DNA of 35,994 nt from Candidatus Moraniibacteriota bacterium (lineage in GTDB: Bacteria; Patescibacteriota; Minisyncoccia; Moranbacterales; UBA11712), in assembly GCA_028695025.1 (NCBI GenBank), contig JAQVJV010000009.1, positions 1 through 35,994 on the forward strand, read 5' to 3'. Shown here one piece after another: positions 30,770-35,994 of the stretch (within the stretch, counting starts at the first letter, position 1; each line of letters opens with the position of its first letter). The notes below the pieces were generated by a model. It was given only the letters and a program-made list of their open reading frames with translations, made no database searches and was not told the DNA's origin. The position numbers were made by a program, and so were the translations under genes.

Positions 30770-30846
30770 CTCATCCCATCCTTCTCCTTGTTAAGGAGAA
30801 GGCGATCGGTTCCCTCTCCTTTATAAGGAGAGGGTAGGGTGAGGTC
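30770..30846 (+). repeat. Double hairpin CCTTCTCCTT/CCCTCTCCTT repeat before yqeY
   Basis: CCTTCTCCTT-gtt-AAGGAGAAGG (30780-30802) is followed by CCCTCTCCTT-tat-AAGGAGAGGG (30812-30834). CCTCATCCCATCC and GGGTAGGGTGAGG act as outer inverted arms. The AGGAG words in the right arms sit too far and too paired to be an ordinary ribosome-binding site. Confidence 0.8.
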
Positions 30847-30853
30847 AAAAAAT

Positions 30854-31306
30854 ATGCTACATGAAACCATCGAAGCCGAACTCAAGTCTGCGCTCAAATC
30901 CGGCGAAAAAGAAAAAGCCGGAGTTTTGCGTTTCCTGATTTCGGCGATCAAAAATTTCCAAATCGAAGCCAAAAAGAAAGACAAGCAACATTTGCCGGAT
31001 GAAGATATCATCACTGTCGTCAAACGCCAGGTGAAGCAAAGGAAAGACTCGATCGCGGAATTTGAAAAAGCCGGACGGACGGATTTGGTTGAAAAAGAGC
31101 AGGCGGAACTTTCGGTGCTTGAGCAATATCTCCCGGCCCAAATGGACGAAGCCAAAATCCGGGAAATAGTCAAAGCGAAGAAGTCCGAGCTGAATATTTC
31201 CGATAAATCTGGCTTTGGCCGGCTCATGGGCGCGGTGATGGGCGAACTCAAAGGCCAGGCGGATGGTGACGCGGTGAAGAAAGTGGTGGAAGAGGAATTG
31301 GGATAA
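30854..31306 (+). CDS. GatB/YqeY-domain protein
   Basis: A 150-residue helical protein of the YqeY family, related to the C-terminal domain of the GatB amidotransferase subunit that touches tRNA. Hallmarks are KEKAGVLRFLISAIKNFQIE near the start, then VLEQYLPAQMDEAKI and GFGRLMGAVMGELKGQADGD. It often neighbours rpsU, as here. The ATG at 30854 (MLHETIEAELKSALKSG) was preferred over the GTG at 30839, which lies in the repeat. Its function is unclear; a link to tRNA or amidation is inferred from the family. Confidence 0.9.
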   Translation: MLHETIEAELKSALKSGEKEKAGVLRFLISAIKNFQIEAKKKDKQHLPDEDIITVVKRQVKQRKDSIAEFEKAGRTDLVEKEQAELSVLEQYLPAQMDEAKIREIVKAKKSELNISDKSGFGRLMGAVMGELKGQADGDAVKKVVEEELG

Positions 31307-31315
31307 AGATTTATT

Positions 31316-31347
31316 GAGGGCGTCCGAAATGGCGCCTTTCGTTTTTG
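31316..31347 (+). terminator. Possible weak terminator after yqeY
   Basis: AGGGCG and GCGCCT pair with one bulge around TCCGAAATG, followed by TTTCGTTTTTG. The stem is short. Confidence 0.4.
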
Positions 31348-31372
31348 TTTAACGTTTTTCGGATCGTATGAT
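31345..31372 (+). promoter_or_regulatory. Candidate promoter of the DUF218-like gene
   Basis: TTGTTT (31345-31350), 16 bases, TATGAT (31367-31372). A direct repeat GTATGATAAACAA occurs twice (from 31366 and 31379), doubling the -10-like box. An AAGGAGG Shine-Dalgarno follows just before the GTG at 31441. Confidence 0.45.
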
Positions 31373-31440
31373 AAACAAGTATGATAAACAAGAAAGTCGA
31401 AGTTTTTGATATCCAAATATAACCGAAGGAGGGTCTAAGG

Positions 31441-31983
31441 GTGATAAGCTTCATAATAAAGTTCATTCAATGTTTTTTCTATTGGAAAGTGTTGCCGAAT
31501 TCAGAGGAGGAATTGGGGACAGCCCAAGCCATTCTTAGCGAGGCTTTTGGTTTGTGCGGGGACAAGCCCGGTAAAAGTAACGAAGCTTTAGCGGCTTGCG
31601 TATTGTGCCTTTGGCATAAGCTCCATCTGCCCCTTATTCTTACGCGAGAGGTTTCTGATTGTCTGCCCGATCTTCCCAAGGCGGGTGTTATAAGCCAACG
31701 TGATACAAATGGAAAGCGCAGAGATGCTTATAGAGCCATTGTTAAAGAAGTCTCTATTTGCAAGAAAAATGGATGGGTGAGGGCAATAATTATTGCACAT
31801 CCTCTTCACTACTGGCGATGCATGATGGTTGCCAGAAAACTTAACCTTGAAACCCTGACTGCGAGCGTACCCAGGATTCCCTATGATAAATATTCAGATC
31901 AGGTATGGACAAGGCATCCCGCTTTTTTCATTCCCTATGAAATCGGTGCGAGGATTTTCTATCTTCTTACCGGAAAAATCTGA
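31441..31983 (+). CDS. DUF218/YdcF-like protein
   Basis: A 180-residue protein with a DUF218-type core: an N-terminal hydrophobic helix (MISFIIKFIQCFFYW), a middle beta-alpha region (LPLILTREVSDCLPD), and the motif RAIIIAHPLHYWRCMMVARK, the equivalent of the His/Arg patch in SanA/YdcF proteins. The C-terminus (HPAFFIPYEIGARIFYLLTG) resembles the family end. YdcF relatives are linked to envelope processes or SAM binding; no function can be assigned. GTG 31441 is the start, with AAGGAGG well placed. A strong terminator follows. Its style (strong SD, own signals) matches the other accessory genes. Confidence 0.75.
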   Translation: MISFIIKFIQCFFYWKVLPNSEEELGTAQAILSEAFGLCGDKPGKSNEALAACVLCLWHKLHLPLILTREVSDCLPDLPKAGVISQRDTNGKRRDAYRAIVKEVSICKKNGWVRAIIIAHPLHYWRCMMVARKLNLETLTASVPRIPYDKYSDQVWTRHPAFFIPYEIGARIFYLLTGKI

Positions 31984-31993
31984 AATTTTTTAG

Positions 31994-32035
31994 CGGCTCC
32001 ATACTCAACAAGATATGGAGCCGTTTTGCTTTTTC
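31994..32035 (+). terminator. Intrinsic terminator after the DUF218-like gene
   Basis: CGGCTCCATA (31994-32003), loop, TATGGAGCCG (32014-32023), then TTTTGCTTTTT. Ten perfect pairs. Confidence 0.9.
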
Positions 32036-32054
32036 CCAAATTTGCGGATATTAT
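32026..32054 (+). promoter_or_regulatory. Candidate ybeY promoter, near-leaderless
   Basis: TTGCTT (32026-32031, inside the terminator T-tract), 17 bases, TATTAT (32049-32054). The ATG is 8 bases past the -10. Confidence 0.5.
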
Positions 32055-32062
32055 TGATATAT

Positions 32063-32503
32063 ATGCGAGTGAATATCGAAATCAACAACCTCACCCGAAG
32101 GAAGATCGATCCGGAGTTGGTGAAAAAAGTCGTGAGAAAAACGGTGAAACTGTCCGGAGCGGATGCGGCATCTTTTGAGCTTTCAGTTGTTTTTGCGGGT
32201 GAAGCGGAAATGCGGAAAATTTACCGTGAGTATAAAGGAAAAAACAAATCCACAGACGTGCTTTCTTTCCAGCTCGATTTGGGGTATAATAAAAAGAGCC
32301 GAAAAAATCTTTCAAAAAATATTTCCGGGGAAATCATTTTGTGCCCGGCGGTGATCGCGAAGAACGCCCGCGAGAACGAGGTCAGTTTTTCAAGTGAGCT
32401 GGCTTTTGTCTTGAGCCACGGGACGCTTCACGTTTTGGGATGGAACCACAGCCGGAAAATGTATGAACTGCAGGATGAAGCTATGATGCAAATCCACGAA
32501 TGA
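32063..32503 (+). CDS. ybeY: Endoribonuclease YbeY
   Basis: Zinc-dependent RNase family needed for 16S rRNA 3' maturation and ribosome quality control. Middle motif NKSTDVLSFQLDL and the zinc motif SHGTLHVLGWNH (H-x3-H-x5-H form) are intact. It has 146 residues. The ATG at 32063 (MRVNIEINNLTRR) fits the family; 16 residues upstream in the ORF track fall in terminator DNA. The last codons (MQIHE and stop) are encoded by a dispersed repeat copy (32486-32568), so the natural C-terminus has been overwritten or capped by the repeat. It is followed by dgkA, the usual neighbour. Confidence 0.94.
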   Translation: MRVNIEINNLTRRKIDPELVKKVVRKTVKLSGADAASFELSVVFAGEAEMRKIYREYKGKNKSTDVLSFQLDLGYNKKSRKNLSKNISGEIILCPAVIAKNARENEVSFSSELAFVLSHGTLHVLGWNHSRKMYELQDEAMMQIHE

Positions 32504-32568
32504 ATGCAAATGGCGCGAATTTGCGAATTCTCATATTCGTGTATTTGCATAAGATTCGCATATTTGTG
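32486..32568 (+). repeat. ATGCAAATCCACGAATGAAT repeat overlapping the ybeY end
   Basis: The 35-base unit (32486-32520) matches the one before lepB (27875-27909) at 31 of 35 positions. An inverted arm ATTCGTGTATTTGCATAAG and GATTCGCATATTTGTG follows. It supplies the ybeY stop codon and fills the spacer to dgkA. Confidence 0.85.
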
Positions 32569-32577
32569 TTTTCTTAA

Positions 32578-32949
32578 ATGTCCAATTTTCAAAAATTCAT
32601 CAAAAGTTTCCGTTATGCCTTTCGGGGGCTCAAGTATGCCCTCAAAAACGAGCAAAATTTCCAAGTGGAGATTTTGGTCGGGATTTTCATCGTAGTGCTG
32701 ATGTGCCTTTTCCCCACCCGGACGCTTGAAAAAATCGCCCTGTTCATCGTCATTTTCGCGGTTTTGGTGATGGAGCTTGTCAACACGATTTTTGAAAGGA
32801 TAGTGGATATGCTCAAGCCCCGCGTCCATCCCTATGTCCAGCTGGTGAAGGATATCATGGCGGCGGCGGTGCTTCTTGCCTCGATCGGGTCGATCATTGT
32901 GGGCGTGCTCATTTTCTGGCCCTATTTCCAGGAATTATTTTTTGGCTAA
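32578..32949 (+). CDS. dgkA: Diacylglycerol/undecaprenol kinase family protein
   Basis: Small membrane kinase of the DgkA family. In many Gram-positive-type bacteria it phosphorylates undecaprenol, so it may feed the same lipid carrier pool that UppP serves. The family signature ELVNTIFERIVDMLKP with a following HPYVQLVKDIMAAAVLLAS is clear, as is NEQNFQVEI early on. There are three transmembrane helices and 123 residues, normal. ATG 32578 comes directly after the dispersed repeat, without a Shine-Dalgarno. Lipid substrate is inferred, not shown. Confidence 0.92.
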   Translation: MSNFQKFIKSFRYAFRGLKYALKNEQNFQVEILVGIFIVVLMCLFPTRTLEKIALFIVIFAVLVMELVNTIFERIVDMLKPRVHPYVQLVKDIMAAAVLLASIGSIIVGVLIFWPYFQELFFG

Positions 32950-32960
32950 TTCGGCGGATT

Positions 32961-32970
32961 TTGCTATAAT
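32961..32970 (+). promoter_or_regulatory. ftsA extended -10 promoter
   Basis: TTGCTATAAT with TATAAT at 32965-32970. The ATG is 11 bases further on, so the leader is about 5 bases or less. No good -35 was found. Confidence 0.65.
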
Positions 32971-32981
32971 CCAAATATTGT

Positions 32982-34247
32982 ATGGCTAAAGACGAGATCA
33001 TCATCGGTTTGGATATCGGTTCGTCCAATATCCGGGTGGTGACACTGCAAAAATTTGAAGAAGAAGAAAAACCCCGAGTCATGGGCGTTGGCATGGCTCC
33101 GTCTTTGGGTATGCGCCGGGGAGTCGTTTCGGACGTGGAGGACGTGATCAAATCCATCTCCACCGCAGTTGGAAACACTGAAAGGACATCCGGAATTCCG
33201 GTTTCACACGCGATCGTGAGCATCGGCGGAAGCCACATTAGCACCCAGGAAAGCCAGGGAGTGGTGGCGACGGGAAAAGCGGACGGTGAAATCACCGTGG
33301 ATGATCTTTCCCGCGTTTTGAGCGCGGCCGAGACGGTTTCGCTTCCCTCCAATACGGAAATCATCCATGTCATTCCGCGCAATTATTCCGTGGACGACCA
33401 AAAAAACGTGAAAGACCCGATCGGGATGAACGGAATCCGGCTCGAGGTGAATTCGCTCCTGGTGCTGGGATCCATCCCTTTTATCAAGAATCTTTCCAAA
33501 TGCGTCTATCAGGCCGGAGTGGAAATCAACGATTTGGTTTTTGGGGCTCTCGCGGCGGCGAAAGCGGCTCTCAACAAGCGGCAGAAAGAATTAGGTGTGA
33601 TTTTGGTTGATATGGGTGGGGGAACCACCAATTTCATCGTTTATGAAGAAGGGGAATTGGTGCAGATGGGAGTGGTGCCGATCGGAAGCGGGCACATCAC
33701 GAACGATATCGCGATCGGTCTTCGCACCTCGATCGACGTGGCGGAAAAAGTGAAAATCAACTACGGATCGGCCCTTCCGGATGAGGTGAGCAAGAAAGAA
33801 CATATCAACTTGGCGGAAATTGATTCCAACGAAGAGGGGGAAGTTTCCCGCCACCATATCGCGGAAATTATCGAAGCGCGGCTTGAAGAAATATTCACGC
33901 TTGTGGACAAAGAACTTCGAAAAACCGGCCGGTCGGGAATGCTTCCGGCGGGGGCGGTTTTGGTGGGTGGAGGGGCGAAGCTTCCGGGGGTGGTGGACGT
34001 GGCCAAGAAAATTTTGCGTCTTCCGGCCCAAACCGGATTTCCGAAAGAGCTTGGCGGGATTGTCGACAAAGTGGATGAGCCGGGATTCGTTACCGCAGTG
34101 GGGCTGGCGCTTTGGGGGATGGAAGAAATGGAAATGCATCACTATTCCGGCGAGAGAGGGATGAAAATGCCCGGATTTGACAGTGTGCCGGGAATGGGAA
34201 AAACCGTGGAGAAAATGAAAGGATGGTTTCGGAAGTTTTTGCCATAA
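32982..34247 (+). CDS. ftsA: Cell division protein FtsA
   Basis: Actin-like ATPase that tethers FtsZ filaments to the membrane. Phosphate-1 motif GLDIGSSNIRVV at the start, phosphate-2 VDMGGGTTNFIV, and the late adenosine motif AVLVGGGAKLPGV are present. The 1C region lies between (HVIPRNYSVDDQKNVKDP). The C-terminus KTVEKMKGWFRKFLP forms the usual amphipathic membrane-targeting helix. It has 421 residues, normal. ATG 32982 gives a nearly leaderless transcript. It is upstream of ftsZ with a 197-base repeat-rich spacer carrying a separate ftsZ promoter. Confidence 0.96.
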   Translation: MAKDEIIIGLDIGSSNIRVVTLQKFEEEEKPRVMGVGMAPSLGMRRGVVSDVEDVIKSISTAVGNTERTSGIPVSHAIVSIGGSHISTQESQGVVATGKADGEITVDDLSRVLSAAETVSLPSNTEIIHVIPRNYSVDDQKNVKDPIGMNGIRLEVNSLLVLGSIPFIKNLSKCVYQAGVEINDLVFGALAAAKAALNKRQKELGVILVDMGGGTTNFIVYEEGELVQMGVVPIGSGHITNDIAIGLRTSIDVAEKVKINYGSALPDEVSKKEHINLAEIDSNEEGEVSRHHIAEIIEARLEEIFTLVDKELRKTGRSGMLPAGAVLVGGGAKLPGVVDVAKKILRLPAQTGFPKELGGIVDKVDEPGFVTAVGLALWGMEEMEMHHYSGERGMKMPGFDSVPGMGKTVEKMKGWFRKFLP

Positions 34248-34250
34248 AAA

Positions 34251-34350
34251 AGGCAAAGGGCAAAAATCAAAAGTCAAAATTACAATTCAAAATTAAAAAG
34301 TATTCCGGAATGGAAAATTTTTGACTTTTGACCTGCACTTTTGCCTTTTG
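34251..34350 (+). repeat. Inverted AAAGGCAAA/TTTGCCTTTT repeat spacer after ftsA
   Basis: Left arm words GGCAAAGGGCAAAAATCAAAA and GTCAAAATT are mirrored by right arm words TTTTTGACTTTTGACC and CTTTTGCCTTTTG, with ATTCCGGAAT near the centre. It can fold into a long, weak hairpin. It is related in vocabulary to the leuS tract at 8449-8484. Confidence 0.65.
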
Positions 34351-34371
34351 AATTTTGGATTTTAATCTTGC

Positions 34372-34401
34372 TTGACATTTTGGGTTTAATTATGCTAGTT
34401 T
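34372..34401 (+). promoter_or_regulatory. ftsZ promoter
   Basis: TTGACA (34372-34377), 18 bases, TAGTTT (34396-34401) with a TGC extension. A weak AGGA Shine-Dalgarno lies at 34435-34438. Confidence 0.65.
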
Positions 34402-34444
34402 ACTTAACCAACCAATTTCAAATAAATTAGACATAGGAAATATT

Positions 34445-35662
34445 ATGGCCGAAGTAAAACCAGATATTGAAACATTTGCCCGGATAAAAGTCGTCGGTGT
34501 CGGCGGATCGGGAAATAACGCGATCAGCCGGATGATCGAATGCAAGTTGCGAGGCGTGGAATTTTTGGCGATAAACACGGATGCCCAGGATCTACATCAC
34601 TCAAAAGCCGGCGAAAAAATCCATATTGGAAAAAACTTGACCAAGGGCCTTGGGGCCGGGATGAATCCGGAAATCGGACGTCAGGCGGCGGAAGAAAACA
34701 GGGATGAAATTGCGGAAGTCCTCAAGGGATCCGACATGGTTTTTGTCACTTGCGGTATGGGCGGCGGAACAGGGACCGGTGCGGCGCCGATTGTGGCGGA
34801 AGTGGCCAAGGAAGCCGGAGCCCTCACGATTGCGGTTGTCACCAAACCTTTCTCCTTTGAAGGAGCGCAAAGAAAAGCGATTGCCGCCGAAGGCCTTGAG
34901 AATCTCAAAGAAAGAGTTGACGCGCTGATTACTATTTCCAACGACCGTTTGCTCCAAATCATCGACCGCAAGACTACCCTCATCAACGCTTTCCGGGTGG
35001 TTGACGATGTTCTTCGTCAAGGCGTCCAAGGCATTTCCGATTTGATCTCGAAGCCGGGAATTGTCAATGTTGACTTCGCGGACGTGAAAGCGATCCTTCA
35101 AGATTCCGGGTCGGCTCTCATGGGAATTGGAACGGGTTCCGGCGAGAACCGGGCGGCGGAAGCGGCGAAATACGCGATCAACAGTCCTCTTCTCGAATTC
35201 TCCATCGATGGCGCGCGCGGGATTTTGTTCAACGTGAGCGGCGGTCCGGATATGACTATGCTTGAAATCAACGAGGCGGCCAATGTCATCACGGAGAGCA
35301 TTGATCCGAACGCGAAAGTCATCTTCGGCGCTTCAGTGGATGAATCAGCCAAGAAAGGAGAACTCACCATCACGGTGGTGGCGGCCGGTTTTGATGCGGA
35401 TATGATAAGTGACATGGCGCCGGTTTCTCTTCCGACTCCGGAACCGGTCCGCGAGATGAAGCCGATGAAGCCGATGCGGGAAGAGCCGGCTATTTCCATC
35501 CCTCCGATGATGGAAGACAAGCCGAAATTCATCGTGGAAGAAAAGGTTTCGCCGAAACCCAAAAGGCAGATCAATTTCGAATCAAAAACAACTTCAATCG
35601 GCGAAGAAGAGGATGATGAACTGGAAATCCCGGCTTTCATCCGGCGGAAGATGAAGAAATAG
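34445..35662 (+). CDS. ftsZ: Cell division protein FtsZ
   Basis: Tubulin-like GTPase forming the division ring. The GTP-binding signature [12 protein letters not shown] is near 104-115. The N-terminal [14 protein letters not shown] and the T7 catalytic-loop equivalent ([11 protein letters not shown]) are present. A flexible Pro/Met-rich linker (about 330-385) leads to the conserved C-terminal peptide [10 protein letters not shown], which binds FtsA. It has 405 residues, typical. ATG 34445 is the start. A terminator follows at 35701. Confidence 0.97.
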   Translation: MAEVKPDIETFARIKVVGVGGSGNNAISRMIECKLRGVEFLAINTDAQDLHHSKAGEKIHIGKNLTKGLGAGMNPEIGRQAAEENRDEIAEVLKGSDMVFVTCGMGGGTGTGAAPIVAEVAKEAGALTIAVVTKPFSFEGAQRKAIAAEGLENLKERVDALITISNDRLLQIIDRKTTLINAFRVVDDVLRQGVQGISDLISKPGIVNVDFADVKAILQDSGSALMGIGTGSGENRAAEAAKYAINSPLLEFSIDGARGILFNVSGGPDMTMLEINEAANVITESIDPNAKVIFGASVDESAKKGELTITVVAAGFDADMISDMAPVSLPTPEPVREMKPMKPMREEPAISIPPMMEDKPKFIVEEKVSPKPKRQINFESKTTSIGEEEDDELEIPAFIRRKMKK

Positions 35663-35700
35663 GCAAATCCTTTAATTTAAGTTTTCAAAGATTTATCAAG

Positions 35701-35733
35701 AAAGTCTCATTGCGGGGCTTTTCTTATTTTTTT
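35701..35733 (+). terminator. Intrinsic terminator after ftsZ
   Basis: AAAGTCTC (35701-35708), loop ATTGC, GGGGCTTT (35714-35721) with G-U pairs, then TCTTATTTTTTT. Confidence 0.75.
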
Positions 35734-35737
35734 GGTA

Positions 35738-35746
35738 TGTTATAAT
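35738..35746 (+). promoter_or_regulatory. Extended -10 promoter of the last short ORF
   Basis: TGTTATAAT, with TATAAT at 35741-35746. No clear -35. Transcript start near 35753, 23 bases before the ATG. Confidence 0.6.
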
Positions 35747-35775
35747 GGAAATAAATTAAAACTAAAAACAAAAAA

Positions 35776-35874
35776 ATGAGAAAAATTGCAATTTTGCTAT
35801 TATTGCTGGCCATGTCCCCAGTCAATTTTGTCGTGGCCGCGGATAGTCTTCAAACCACAGAACCGTTTAAGTAA
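35776..35874 (+). pseudogene. Signal-peptide ORF of 32 codons, possibly cut by an IS
   Basis: It reads MRKIAILLLLLAMSPVNFVV, then AADSLQTTEPFK and stop. This is a standard Sec signal peptide (basic start, Leu-rich core, VVA-AD cleavage pattern) followed by only about a dozen residues. It has a good promoter. The coding region stops about 70 bases before an IS5-type transposase start, so the likely story is a secreted-protein gene truncated by the IS. A genuine secreted micro-peptide is the alternative. Confidence 0.5.
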
Positions 35875-35944
35875 CTGTTCAATATCTTTTCTTTGATATA
35901 TACTTCTTTGCAGAGCTTTGTTTAAGCCAAAAACAAACAAAACT

Positions 35945-35994
35945 ATGCAAAGAAAAATGTATCCAAGCGACATTACTCGCGAGCAATTTGAAAA
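35945..35994 (+). CDS. IS5-type transposase, N-terminal fragment (cut by window edge)
   Basis: It reads MQRKMYPSDITREQFE and runs off the window. M-Y-P-S-D-(I/L)-T-x-E-Q-(F/W) is a well-known opening of IS5-family transposases. It differs from the left-edge transposase (MDTTNEQWALIAP), so two distinct elements bracket the window. Catalytic residues are outside the view. Confidence 0.72.
   Translation, partial: MQRKMYPSDITREQFE

Overview
The window looks like a chromosome segment of a small-genome bacterium, most likely Patescibacteria (Candidate Phyla Radiation, Parcubacteria/Moranbacteria-like). This rests on gene content, gene-family style and repeat style, not on a marker search. TGA works as a stop (parA, SET gene), so the recoded Gracilibacteria/SR1 code does not apply. 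Genes are about 50% GC. Spacers are AT-rich and full of short palindromic and heptamer-like repeats.

Layout. 1-65: start of an IS5-type transposase leaving the window to the left. 150-5255: F1 ATP synthase operon atpA-atpG-atpD-atpC, with a GxxExxY-family gene and its flanking repeats lodged between atpD and atpC; the delta and F0 subunits are not here. 5366-7638: an island of two beta-carbonic-anhydrase-like proteins, a nucleotidyltransferase and a HIT-fold protein. 7757-13865: leuS with a complete NUDIX domain inserted near the end of its editing domain, an NRAMP-related transporter, uppP and a tRNA-thiolation PP-loop ATPase. 13954-16405: tRNA-Leu(CAA) divergent from parA - SET-domain methyltransferase - parB. 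16491-22645: a NUDIX protein, then minus-strand rel, dprA and topA, with a plus-strand DUF5680 gene between rel and topA. 22773-23110: a strong promoter driving an unidentified, highly structured RNA of about 300 nt. 23117-27742: small membrane protein, typA, pth, an LCP (LytR-CpsA-Psr) protein and two tiny coupled membrane proteins. 27985-31306: lepB, hisS, HINT, rpsU, yqeY. 31441-35662: a DUF218-like protein, ybeY, dgkA, ftsA, ftsZ. 35776-35994: a signal-peptide-only ORF followed by the start of a second IS5-type transposase.

Function. Most genes are housekeeping: energy, translation, chromosome segregation, cell division, stringent response, and cell-wall lipid carrier recycling (uppP, dgkA, LCP). 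Two transcription styles stand out. Several core genes (parA, ftsA, ybeY, LCP) have a -10 box so close to the start codon that their mRNAs should be leaderless or nearly so. Several single accessory genes (nucleotidyltransferase, second carbonic-anhydrase-like gene, NUDIX, DUF218-like) have a strong Shine-Dalgarno, and most also have their own promoter and terminator.

The most unusual features are: the unidentified structured RNA at 22806-23110; the LeuRS-NUDIX fusion; and palindromic or tandem intergenic-type repeats that also sit in frame inside atpA, leuS, uppP and topA, lengthening those proteins.
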